A stretch of DNA of 64,000 bases from Melampsora larici-populina 98AG31 (lineage: Eukaryota; Basidiomycota; Pucciniomycetes; Pucciniales; Melampsoraceae). The position numbers were made by a program, and so were the translations under genes. The stretch spans positions 2,403,231-2,467,230 of the forward strand of contig NW_006768766.1 of NCBI RefSeq assembly GCF_000204055.1, read 5' to 3'. The number at the start of each line of letters is the position of its first letter. The first letter of the stretch is position 1. The notes under the pieces are model-generated. The model did no database searches, was not told where the DNA came from, and worked only from the letters and a program-made list of their open reading frames with translations. Of the stretch, positions 13,367 through 24,818 are shown piece after piece.

Positions 13367-15258
13367 ATGTCATCACAAGGCCGTATTGATACCATGACCG
13401 CTACAATCAACGCTCAATCTCAAAAAAAACGTACTCAACCATATTCGTTATCGACTCCAAGAGGTATGAGCCCCCCGCTTGAGTTTATCTTTTGTTCGAT
13501 CTCTGGCCATTCACCCTCCGTTTATTTTATCTTTGGTCTTTTGTTCAATCTCCGGCCATTCGCCATCCGTTTCTTTTATATTTCGTTCAATGTCTGACCA
13601 TATGGTCTTATAGGCGGAACTACAGGTACTGGAAGCAGTTCTGCCCCCCGCTCGGAACAGCGAAGCATCCGAGGGATTGGAGCCTCGAAGACTGGCGACG
13701 ATGTAAGTTCTATCTTGCTCTTTATTTCAGTCGTCCTAAAGACCATCACCACTTATCACATAGTCCATAGAACCACGACACCAGTGATGCCAATACCGAT
13801 CGCATCTTGGCTGCAATCGTGACACTATCTACAAAGATCAATCAAGACATATTGGTCCTTTCTGACAACTTACATCAAGAGATCGCGGATTTCACTGAGA
13901 AGGTTGATCAAGACATAGCGACTTTGTCGAACAAGACAGACGAAGATGTCACTTCAATTGCTAACAAAATTGATCTTCAATTCAACACCGTATCCAACAA
14001 AGTCAATCAACTTATTGAGACCTTTGAGCAAAATTGGTCTCATCAGGCTGGAGGTCCAGCTCCTGCTCAGACCAACCCTGGATGTACTCTGCCAAGCTTA
14101 AAGTTTGTCGATGCCCTCGAGTCATCTCATCTATCTCTCAGCATCACTCTTTTGCTTTTCTCAATTTTACATTTTCCTGTTTCGCTCTTCAATTATCAGG
14201 GTCGGGTGTACACTATAGCATACGAATCAGTTCCGTTACATAATATTGCGGCGTATACCGCACTTGAATCCCCTGATGGCGATACCCTAGTCAATTCATT
14301 GTACAACACTATCAAGGCAAGTTGACCACATGATATCACCTGTACCTATTTAACTGACTCTTGCCTTTTTCGCATCACACAGCAAGCCATCAGAAACATA
14401 CCCGGTACCTGGGCCACTGACCAGCTCCCTCCAATCGTCAATGGAGCCCAGAATGTCAAAGCCGCCCAGTTATACACGACCTTAGTTAAGACTGCGGGCA
14501 AACATGCTCGCGAGCGCCTGCACATCTTAGTCAGTCCTTCCACCACTGAATCTAACTCTTTTTCGCTTCTCTTTCTCATTCCTCACTAACCAACCTTCTA
14601 TTCAGGTTCTGCACAACATAAAAAACAACCCTGAGGCAACGGTGCCCTGTATTAAGCGGCTCTTACATCGTGTCAGTCTCTCTCTTCTGCAGTCAATTTC
14701 ACCCGGTCTTATATGTTTCCAATTCTGTGCATAGCTTGCGAATTACTGCGGTGACGGCACGCAAGACCTAGACTTTTCGGCCTATTGGCCAACGACCCCT
14801 TTGGCTCTACGCCTCCGTATTGCCTACATTGTGAGTTGCATGCTCGTCCTCCTTGGTGCATACTTGTTGTCGCGCGTGAGCACTGATTCTTAGCATGTTC
14901 TCACCAGCGACGTGAGGCGGTTCGCATTTTCCAATCCCTTCAATCCGGCGGAGGTGGAGGTAACATTTGGAGCAGAGTCAACAAACAGCTCCACAAGTTG
15001 AGAGTTGAGGGTCCCTTATACACTTCCGCGTCAGTCTGAAATATCTTATTGTCCCACAAATCACTCTCTAAGTAACTTAACATTGGTTGTCTCAACAGGT
15101 TTTACAGACTTGTCTATAACCAAGATACTGAATGGTTTGATGGCACAGGGTTTTTTTCTGACTTCAACCCAGAGTTCGACTTTGCTCTACCTTCGGAAGA
15201 CAAGATCAGAGAAGAAATGGAGCGTTTGGAGGAAGCAGGAGAAGATATGGAGGAATAA
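13367..15258 (+). CDS. Second gene of the transposon, coiled-coil protein of unknown family
   Basis: About nine exons assemble in frame: start MSSQGRIDTM at 13367, exons near 13614-13702 and 13771-14106, then from 14200, 14383, 14606, 14735, 14910 and 15100 to the stop at 15258. Residues of the third exon form a repeating helix with heptad-like spacing (DNLHQEIADFTEKVDQDIATL), a likely coiled coil. The rest is mixed helical, with a glycine run (SGGGGGN), and ends in an acidic tail (EEAGEDMEE). One junction appears to use a GC donor (ATCAAG then GCAAGT, near 14317). The gene lies 0.85 kb downstream of the transposase in the same orientation inside the element, so it is probably an accessory transposition protein like plant TnpA. 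That role is inference; I recognise no family. Confidence 0.65.
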
Positions 15259-15804
15259 AACCGCACCCATTACGCCAATGCGAAAGGATTTTGTCAAAAT
15301 TAAATTTCTTTTGTTTTTCTTGTTTTCTCTTTATATGTTGTGATGTGATCAAAGTTGTATAAAGATGAGATCCTCTATCTTTAACGCTCCTGGTCTACGT
15401 TATTCAAGTTACAACATCTGTGAAATGTACAGGCTTTCATGCCTATGATCTGTCATACAACCAAATAAATTTCGCCGAACTCGCTTCAGTTGCTTGCCTA
15501 TAGACCGTTTTTTGACCAATCTGTCTCTTTCTTTTCAAAAAATTTAAAAAATTAAAAAATTAAAAAAATGGACTTGATGGCCCTTTGACGGTTTTCTGGC
15601 GCTCTTGACCGCCAGGAAACCGCAACCAGGCGCTTATAGATCATAGCCATGCCGCAATACTGGCGAATCAAAATGCGCCTGGCCGCCGCACTCAAGGCAT
15701 CAAGATCCTGGCCGACTACTGACCGCCTTTCACAGCGGAGGGAGCGGCAGTCCTACGACGGCAGGCCATGACCGGCACCAGACAGTCAAGATCCCCCCGT
15801 GGTG
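15259..15804. other. 3' subterminal region of the transposon
   Basis: No coding potential. After the stop there is an A-rich stretch (near 15537-15568) followed by about 230 GC-rich bases carrying GACCGCC motifs and ending at the terminal repeat. It mirrors the GC-rich left subterminal zone and is probably a binding region for the element's proteins. Confidence 0.5.
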
Positions 15805-16243
15805 TAGTTCAAACCCGGATTGAACCGAGTTTCGGTGTCCGGGTTCGAAATTTCCTCGAATCGTGAAATTCGTTCACGACTCGTTTGCAATACGTTTGCC
15901 GAATTCCCTCGAGCGGTACTCTGCTCGGCCTGTATATGTACAGCTACATCATACAACAACAACGCCCTTCAGCATCAGTCACCAAGGATTCAAGAGGATC
16001 AAGAATAAGATTCAAGACTGAGGATGCATGACAAAGGAAAGATGATTGAATGGTTGGAATCAGGGTTGTTGTTGTATGATGAAGCTGTACATACACACGC
16101 GGGGCCAACAGGGTACCGCTCAAGGGAAACCGGCAAACCTATTGCAAACGAGTTGTGAACGAATTTCACGATTCGAGGAAATTTCGAACCCGGACACCAA
16201 AATTTGGTTCAATCCGGGTTTGAACTATTTAATTCCCGCGGTG
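15805..16243. repeat. Main body of interrupted CACTA-like MITE
   Basis: Two inverted arms of about 160-190 bases, roughly 15805-15975 and 16055-16243, pair through GTTCAAACCCGGATTGAAC, GTGTCCGGGTTCGAAATTTC and CGAATCGTGAAATTCGTTCA. The right end closes with CCCGCGGTG. The element starts 54 bases upstream of the VPS9 start codon and so occupies its promoter. It has no coding capacity. Confidence 0.8.
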
Positions 16244-16296
16244 TCAATCCACTCTTCTCTCCAATCCAATCTGAAGCTTGACCAAACAAGTTGATC

Positions 16297-18907
16297 ATGT
16301 CATCATCAAACGAATCAAACCATCCAACCGAAAGACTATCGACCACACCAGACCCAATCCAAACCCATGAACCAATTCCAACAACCCCAACAACAACAAC
16401 AACAGATTCCAATATACCAGTATCAGAACCTCCAATAAGCTCAACAAATCACGAATCCAATCATAACGATACCACAACGATTCCAAACCCAATAGAACCC
16501 AATAGATCTAGATCAAGTACATGGTCCGACATCTTCCGAAGAAACTCATTAACCCATCCGATTCCCACGACTTCGACTCCAGACCCTACCCGAACCCATC
16601 CCACAACCACAACCTTACCACTTTCCCAACCCAGTACACCTTTATCGAACCAAACCCCACTAAACCCAACCCATACACCCACCAATTCATTTTCCCTATC
16701 ATCCATTACCTCAGCCCTAAAACGACCCTTACTCTCAACCCCTACCAACCCACCGATCTCTCTTCCCACCACGACCCACTCAAGTCCATCCCCAACCCAT
16801 CGATCTCAAACCTTCCAAACCGAACTCTCACCAGGCGGAACAAGTGCCGATCCAGATCCCACACCATCAGTACCACCACGTCTGATAGTAGAAGAAGAAC
16901 CGATGGAAGAATCATTAGGATCGTTTGATTTTAATCATTTCTTGGATCAAATGCGTTGGAGACAATCTGAACCGATTGCGAAATACTTGAGATCTTTTTT
17001 GAAAGAGTTTAATAAACGAAGTTCTTTGGAGAATGGATTGTGTAATATTTCAGAACAGGTTAGAGTCGTTAATGATTTTTTAGATGTAAGTTGTTCCCTT
17101 AAGAAAAAAAATCACACACATACCTCTTGTACTCTAACCTTTAAATTCTTGGCTTTTCTTTTTCTAATTTGGTTTTTGTTTCGAATCTTGAAAAGTTTAT
17201 TAGTATTAAGATGAGAGAAATTAAAGGAGGTCCATGGGATCCGAGTATATGTAGTGATGGAGAATTCGATCATGCAATAGAAGCCATGGAAAAACTAGTG
17301 ATGAACAGAGTATGGCATCTGTAAGTCTCACCTCCCATCCAATCCATTCCTCCACACCAACACAAATACTGATTTGTTTTCTTTTCCAATTCATTCATTC
17401 TAGAACATATACACCAGCCTTACAAAACGAATTCCAACCATCTGTCACAGATGATTTAGAAAGAGATGAAGTCTTGAGTCAAAAATTTAATTTGTTTCAT
17501 TGGATCAATGATTTACACTTAGATTTGAAGTTAGAAAGAGATGAATCAGATGGGTTTTTAGAGTTTGCTAAAACTGAGCTACTTAAAATTAATGATTATA
17601 AAGCACCAAGAGATAAAATGATTTGTATTTTAAATTGTAGTAAAGTTATCTTTGGTATGTGGTTCTTTTAAATTCTTTTTTTCAACATCCATTTTTTTTC
17701 TTTGAGTACTTTCTGAATCCTGATTTTTGTCTTTTTTTATAAAGGATTGATTAGACATATTTCTAAATCTGAAGGTGGTGCAGATATCTTTGTACCGATC
17801 TTAATCTTGGTCGTCTTAAGAGCAAGACCCGAACATTTAATTTCAAATCTTCAGTAAGATTCATCTTTCTATCTTTTTTTCGTTTCTTCGTTTCTTTAGG
17901 TGATTTTTGGAAAAAAAAAGAAACCAATCAAAAACGAACGAAACCCCAAACCCAAACCAATGAAAACAAAAACTTGATGTTTGAATGATACCGTTTTGAT
18001 TAGGTATATTCAACGGTTTAGAAATCCAGATAAATTACAAGGTGAAAATGGATATTATCTTTCAAGTCTAGTTAGTCCTACCTAAAACCCAAAATCATTG
18101 ATTCTGATCAATCAAGTTTCCAAAAACACATTGATACTTGAAAAATCCTGATAACATTTTCACTTTTTACTTTTGCTTCTTCTACGATCTCAATAGAATG
18201 CAGCCATCTCATTTATTGAAAGATTAGATTATTCAGTTCTTTCGAATATTTCACAAGAAGAATTTGAATCGAATGTAGAACAAGCGATTTCGAGCTTACC
18301 AAGATCACCTAGCCGATCAACCCATCCGAACACCCACCCCGAATCGAATCCTGAACCCAATACATCTACATCATCTAAAGTTAATCCAGACCATCCAGTT
18401 AGACCACCCTTGATGAGTGGATCGAGTTCGATACCTGATTTAACCCGAACCTGGTTATTCAATACCGTACCGAACTTGGCTGAAAAAGCCGTAAGTAGAC
18501 CATTGAATGCGATTGCAAGAATAGTAGATGATCTTTCACATGATCAAGAAGAAATGAGAACAATCCACCAAAGCCAAACACATGAAGAGAATCGATTAAG
18601 TTTACCAAGGCCGAGTGTACAAGACTTTAGAAGGAACAGTAGTCCGAATGTGGTGATGAGTAATAACAGAAGAAGAGGATCTCGACCATGGGCATTGAAT
18701 TCGGAAGAATTAAAGGAAGAAGCACAAGAAGAAGAAGAAGAGAAAAGGAATCGGTTTGAGAAATTGAAGAGAGCTGAACATGAAGCTAAACTTGATACGC
18801 TTTGTTCGATCTTTGGTGAACTTGAAAGAGAAGTACTTGAAGTTGTTTTGGTCACTCATCATGGTCAATTGAGTATTGCTATTGATTCGGTTTTGGAAAT
18901 GAGTTGA
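16297..18907 (+). CDS. VPS9: Vps9-type Rab5/Vps21 guanine nucleotide exchange factor
   Basis: Six exons (16297-17085, 17196-17320, 17404-17654, 17745-17853, 18004-18070, 18197-18907) join in frame to 683 residues. The protein activates Rab5-class GTPases on endosomes and so drives vacuolar protein sorting. A long Thr/Pro/Ser-rich N-terminus (to about residue 200) precedes the helical bundle and VPS9 domain. The catalytic region is visible as GGADIFVPILILV (Asp near residue 401) and YYLSSLNAAISFIE (Tyr near 441), with YIQRFRNP between them. The last 40 residues match a CUE ubiquitin-binding domain (LDTLCSIFGELEREV, ending in SVLEMS). VPS9 plus C-terminal CUE is the order in yeast Vps9. The start MSSSNES is the first ATG after the MITE; an earlier start cannot be excluded. 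Confidence 0.9.
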
Positions 18908-19347
18908 AAGACAAACAAGAAGAAACAGTGATGTGAATGAATGAAGATGATGATGATTGAGAATGTAGAGTAGAACATCTTTTAAGATTGGATTGGTTTA
19001 ATGTTTTTGATTTGAGCATTGTGAATTGTGAAGTTGATATGGTTTTGAATTTCTTTAAGTTTTGTTTTATTAAATTGTTTTTTATATTATACAATATTAA
19101 ATATGAAAAAAGTAAAGAAAAAGAGTTGATTGAATATTTCAACAGATCAAACCAAGATTACTAAGAATGGTCAACAGAAACATTGAAAGATGGTAAAGAA
19201 GAAAATCATAAGATCACAAAATGAGAATGGTCAACAAGAAATTCCTAAAAACCATTTTCAGATAATTTTAACTTTCCACTAAACTATCTTCATTCTCATC
19301 AATCTACTATTTAGAAATCAAATTGTATTTCATTTCAGATAGATAGA
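18908..19347. other. VPS9-HOP1 intergenic
   Basis: About 440 AT-rich bases with no gene, containing the VPS9 3' region and the HOP1 promoter. An imperfect pair of GAATGGTCAACA(G/A) copies sits near 19166 and 19225. Confidence 0.5.
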
Positions 19348-22300
19348 ATGCCAGTTCAGGTAAACATCTTAAAATTATCATCTCTTTCATTTGTTCTTAT
19401 CAAACATTAATCTCTAATGAAAGATATTTTCTTAATCTAAATAGACAATTCCACAACAAAAATTAAAACAATCTGTTAAATCTAAAACGAGTACTACCAC
19501 CAAATCTTCGACTTCTACCGATGTACAATTAGTCACTTCTACTCAAAGTCTTAGTATTGTACAAACTTTAGTACAAACTGGGATTGGGGTCATCACTTAT
19601 CTTAGGTTAGCGAAAAATCATTTCTTGATCTTTTTTTCTTTGAGGGGGATTCCGTTTGATTGATTTGGTTTTTCTTGGGTTTTTCGGCTTGGAATCATTG
19701 CAGAGGGATTTTTCCTGACGAATGTTTTAATGATGATAGGTAATGACTCTAACTTTTCTCATAATCAAATCTCTTCTTCTCATATCTTAATGACCGTATT
19801 CTTTTTTCTTTTTCTGTGGGATATGATGATGATTTTTTTTAGAATCGGACCTGATCGTTCATCTGAACTTGAAAACCATCAAACTAATCAAGACTCAACT
19901 AAACCAAACTCATCTGAAATCTTTCAAAAGAATGTAAGAGAAAGTAGAGGATATATTAAAGTTAAGAAGCTTAAACCAGGTGTTTCTAAAGAGAGTGATC
20001 AAGTTTTAAATTATTTGGTGTGTGAACTTTTTTTTTTCCATTTCTTTATAATTTTAAATTGGAATCTTTCTTTACTGATCATCATTGAGTATCTTTTGGG
20101 GGGCGGGCTGGAATAGGATGAAGGTGTTATGGACGCTATTCAAAGAGGTTATCTTAGACAATTACTCTTTGCTATGTATCTCGATCCAGATAAACCAAGA
20201 GATGTGATTGAATGTTATACGTATGTAAAGAGAACCTATACTTCGAATCAAAAGAAGAAGAAAAATCTTAGATCTGATCAAACTTCTCCTTGGTTTTTTC
20301 TTCATAGGTTTAATTTTACTTATAGTCCAAGTCATTCTGGTCATCCTAGATTAGTACCTGAAATGGAAGTAAGAGATCAATTAAAAGAAATGTCTTTAAC
20401 TGGAAAAGTATCGATTTCTGAAGAAACAGATCCCAATATAAATGTCAAAACTGGAGGAATGGTTAAAAGACAAATACAAACATTGATCAAAAAGTTGAGG
20501 ATTGTTTTGTCAATCTTTCTTTGTTGAATTTTCTCTAGTTTGATTTCTTGAACATTCATCATCATCTTTTTTTATCTTTTTTTTTCTTAGTTTGATTTGT
20601 TCTACTCAGAGTTTATCAGATATAAATGGAAGAAGGTTTCTTTCCTTCAAGTTATATTACAACGAGTGAGTTAAATTTACATTCTCATCAAAAGAAATCC
20701 TGACATTTTGATGTTTTCCCGAGAATTTTATATACTTATATGTTGCGAATTTTACTTTAGACGAGTGCCTTTGGATTATGAACCACCTCATTTTAGTGCA
20801 GCTGATCTGGAAAAAGATCGGTTTACGTTTGGAACCGCTGGGAAAGAAGAAGTCCCTAGTGCAACTGAAATGGGAAAAGTCGATACCGGTTTTCATACGT
20901 CAGTCATATCTTTAGGTAGAAACATGAACTTTGATTGATCTTCTTTTCTGATGATCTGGGTTTCTTGTACTTGAATATCTAAAAGTGTACGAGTAGCATT
21001 GGCCACGATTTCTGATTTCCTTCCTTCAAATGATCTAAGAGGAAACACTACGCACAATGGGAATGAATCTCAAGTTCGCGATGAACAAATCAAAACCGTC
21101 AAAGAACAAGCTCAACAAAGACCAATTGTATGGGACACTGAAAAACTCTTGGATCCTCCGTCTACTCCACCCGAGATATCCAGTCACATTGATGGGGTTA
21201 ACGAGAAAGAGAAACTCGAACCAATAGGATTTCGTGATCCCAATGGAAATCTCATTCCTTTACCTGATCAGACTCACTCAAAATTGAAATCCATCGACCA
21301 TGTACCCGATAGACCAGTGAAGATCTTGGAGACCAAAGCCTATGCAAATCGAGATCGAGATAACGAGGATCTAGCACCGGAGTCATCTGCGACCGAAATC
21401 GCCACACAGTTGGATCAAAACAGTCAAAACTCTCCACCCTCCTCACGAGCGGTACAACAAGCAAAGATCCATCATCAATTACCTGTCAAGGATCCTGAGG
21501 ATATCTATTCTATGGACGTAGAATCCCCGAATCTAGAGATGAACGATAAAGCTAAAGCGCTAGGGTTTGAAAATAGTAGGAGTGAAACCATCGAAGATGA
21601 AAGCTTATCGTTGCTAGAACCCCAACGCCAAAATGTTTCCTCAAAAGATCTTGAAAAACATCTCATCACTTACTCAGGCCAATTGCGATCTGTAGTGGGA
21701 ACTCCGATCCCATCTTCACCTGTAAAAGAAAAAACAAAACAAGGAAGAACAACCAATCTTCCAGACGATCCGATACAAACATTCACAAAATCACATCCTC
21801 CGGTCAGCAGTCTACATGATCCGGTGGTTCTCTCACTTCTGGGAGATCCGATTGAAGAAACCGATTCTACAGCTTTTCTCACCGAGAAGAGTCGAGTTCG
21901 ACCAATGGTCGAAGCAGAAAAAGAACTCTATCCTAAAAAACGAATCAAATCACATGAAGGCGCACTGGATGAAGGACCTAATGGAATGTGTGAATGTAAA
22001 GATTGGCATGACGATATTGCGATGATCATGTGTGAAAGATGTTCTAGATGGCGACATTTATCTTGTTATGGATATAAATCTATCAAAGATTTAAGGATTC
22101 CAATCAAATTTGAATGTTTTAGGTGTCAAATTCATGGGAATTTGAGTTTAGAAGAAACATGGAAAAGAGAAGATGAAATTAAAACTTCTTTAGAAGGTTT
22201 AAGAACTTTATGTATCTTTAGAAGAGCTTTACAAATCATTTATGTATGTTTTTTTTCATGTTTTTTTTTCTCGTGATTGATTGAGAAAGGTTTGGGAAGT

Positions 22301-23363
22301 TTTGACGTTTTTTTGAGGTCTTCTTTTTTAGGATGAAGGTATGCCAAATGCTATTAAAACTCTCGCGAATCGATTAGGTTCGTTTTTGCTCACTTATCTC
22401 CAGTGATAACCAATTGAAACTAATGGAACCAATTCCTTTACAGAAATCGATGTGATGACAGCATCTCAAGTCAAGAAGAGACTTATAGCCGAAAAATATT
22501 TATATGTGAAATCAACTACTCCTTCAAAACCCTCAGGAATATTAGAATCAGAGATTCCAACCCAAAAAGGTAGACCAAGAGGAAGTACAAAAGGAAGAGG
22601 TAAAAAAGCTTCCAAGCCTCATAAGAATCAATTGACAGTGAATGATACATATGAACAAAAACGATTGAAGGAAGAAGTTTATTTTACACCTGGAAGTGAA
22701 CTTGAATCTAAACTTTTAAAACGATTTCAAGTCGATTCTTCATCAAACATCAAAGAGAATCAAAAAGATCAAAGCTCATCAAAAGCCAATCAAGTAAGTT
22801 AAGTTTTCTGTTGATTTTTATAAACTTTTGTTGATTTATTTGAGAATTGGACAAATCATAGAATTCAGAAAAGATGATCAATCAAGCAACAATGAGTGAT
22901 CAAATCGATTCACGTACATTATCATGGACACATCAAGTAAAAGAAGTACCAAAAGAGATTGAAAACTTTGAATCAAATCAAGATATGGAAATGAAAGATG
23001 GAAGAATAAATCAGATGAGATCATCTATTAGTCCAGAGTCAAGTTCGAATCTTAACCTTCTTGGTTCAAGAGGAGGTTTAAGAGTAAGTCACACAAAAAA
23101 AAAACTCATTAGCTTTTCGAAAACTCTTTTAAAACTAATGAATTTTTTTTTGTGGTATTTAGGATTCAACCATTAATAAAACAATTAAATCGATGAGTCA
23201 ACTTGAAGAAAAGAAACTAATGAAGAAAAAGATTTCGACTTCAGCTAGTCATAGTCATAGTCATAGTCATAGTCATAATAAGATTAATAAGAATAATAAA
23301 GTTTCGATTGGTTGTAAAGATCTTGAAGTGCTTGGTGTAAGTTGGGATGATTTTAGTGATTGA
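19348..23363 (+). CDS. HOP1: Meiotic chromosome-axis HORMA protein Hop1
   Basis: Thirteen exons join in frame to about 987 residues (main ones 19445-19605, 19843-20017, 20308-20493, 20986-22243, 22444-22793; last 23163-23363). Hop1 builds the meiotic chromosome axis and supports double-strand-break repair between homologues. The HORMA domain spans about residues 20-300 and shows SIVQTLVQTGIGVITYLRG, YLRQLLFAMYLDPD, FNFTYS, PLDYEPPHF and the joined VRVALATISDFLP. Near residues 630-680 is a PHD-like zinc module (CECKDWHDD, CERCSRWRHLSC, CFRC), followed by a probable winged helix (IKTLANRLEIDVMTASQVKKRL). This matches the PHD plus winged-helix chromatin-binding region described for Hop1. The C-terminus has a basic stretch and a Ser-His run coded by an AGTCAT microsatellite (near 23246-23277). 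The first exon codes only MPVQ. Confidence 0.9.
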
Positions 23364-24818
23364 TTTTGAAGGGTTCGAGGTTAAGATGTAATGTTGATGG
23401 CCGATGGATGAATGGGGTTGTATGATTTTTATAAGTTTGGATGGGGTGGGTTTTTGAAGAGTTTTGTATTATTAATGTGGGGGGGTTAGAATGCGTTGAG
23501 GGGGTTTTGTGAACTTGTTTTTGAGGTGATCTTTGTTTTATAAGAAGTTAAACTACAATCAGGTTTGTACATTATATATATACCTTTTTTACCGGTGTTT
23601 ATTAAGATATGATTAATGGAAAAAACAAAAATGAATGATTAAAAGATATGTGTACTTGATAGGATGAGAGATTTTTTTTGAAATCCAAAAGAAAATGAAT
23701 TTCGGTTTCTCAAGGGATTTTGATTTTTTTTTAAAAAAATGGAATAAATGATCACAAGATTTCAAGAATTGATGATCTTTGAATTTTGTTAAGGCCCAAT
23801 TGACATGAGCAATTTTTGGTCAGAAATTGCATTTGGCAAAATTTAAACTGCAGGTTTGGTGGAGTATGATTCATTTTTACATTGGAATGCAATTTCTGTC
23901 CAGAAATTGTTCAAGTGAATGCGCCCTGAGTCTACTACTTTTTTTTTAGAAAATAAATTGCATTTTGAATTCATGAGGTATGAAGATGTTTTCATCTTTG
24001 GTGGGAAATTCAAATAGTAGAAGACTCATTTTCAAGTTTCAAGTTTATTGATTGTGCAAGGTTTCTGTCAGGGGCCGGGCCAGGAACAATGGAGTCCGCG
24101 GAGATCAATTGGCTCGGAAGCGCGGTCAGCGTTGGTCTCCGTCGGCATAAAGCGTTCGGCAAGAAGGCCTCAAATTATTTAGTGAGGCACTCCGACCAAC
24201 GATTTGTGAATCCGGCATGTTGGGCAATTACAGGTGTTTTTTGCGTAGGGTATTACTATTGTAGTGCTGGGCAAACCGGGATCAGCTACGGACAATCTTG
24301 TCAGCTGAGAAGCGAGGGGTTTTGAAGGATTCTAAAGTGTGGTGAACCAGGTTGAAAATATGAGATAGCTAGACCAGAAAAGATGGAGATGATCACGTGA
24401 ACTGAAGGCTATCCTGATGTCCCTGATTTCGGTCTATGGTTTTATTATCAAATTTTAAAACGCAAGAATGTTTTTGAATGTAGAACTTCAAGAGAACTGA
24501 GATTCGAATTGGAAAGATGAAAGTTTGAACCAATGATATGTTTGAATTCACTGGACTGGTCCTTATTGAACTTTAAGATTCTTCTGGTAAATTGAGATGA
24601 TTTCTTGTTGGTTGAGACTTACTCGTATTCTTTATTTTCATCGCATCCATTTTTGGTACTTTTAACCTGCCATTCACTGCTCGTCCAGATTTCACATCTT
24701 TATTATTTTCGGATTTGTTGATCGATCATACCTCAACGTCAGAACATTTAAGAAAGAAATTTATAACTCATTAAGATCTTTATTTCATTTATTCAGATCT
24801 TGAATAACTCTTTTTACT
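23364..24818. other. HOP1 3' flank and intergenic
   Basis: 1.45 kb with no convincing gene. It contains a small MITE (23792-23927) and a sharply more GC-rich island at about 24065-24325 with a 78-codon open frame starting MESAEINWLGS; that frame shows no domain and may be a transposon remnant. The AT-rich stretch 24600-24818 is the likely promoter of the downstream cell-wall gene. Confidence 0.5.
23792..23927. repeat. Small MITE with inverted ends
   Basis: The left end (AAGGCCCAATTGACATGAGC, then AATTTTTGGTCAGAAATTGC) pairs with the reverse complement of the right end (AGGGCGCATTCACTTGAAC, then AATTTCTGGACAGAAATTGC). Arms are about 45 bases around a 45-base centre. No target duplication is obvious and there is no coding capacity. 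Confidence 0.65.

Larger units (their letters stand above)
7358..15804 (+). mobile_element. CACTA/Plavaka-like two-gene DNA transposon
   Basis: The 8.4 kb element is bounded by short inverted termini, CACCACGGGGG at 7358 and its complement at 15804. It is flanked by TA on both sides; the uninterrupted host MITE end reads AAATAGTTC, so TA was duplicated. Both subterminal regions are GC-rich and share GACCGCC/GGCGGTC motifs (near 7464, 7556, 15607, 15719), plausible transposase-binding sites. It carries a large transposase gene (8415-12521) and a second gene (13367-15258), both on the plus strand. Superfamily assignment (En/Spm-CACTA versus Plavaka) is an inference from the short CAC ends and from transposase similarity remembered from basidiomycete genomes. 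Confidence 0.75.

Noticed and set aside
16461..16772. Gly/Val-rich minus-strand frame
   Set aside because: Antisense shadow of the Thr/Pro-rich first exon of VPS9.
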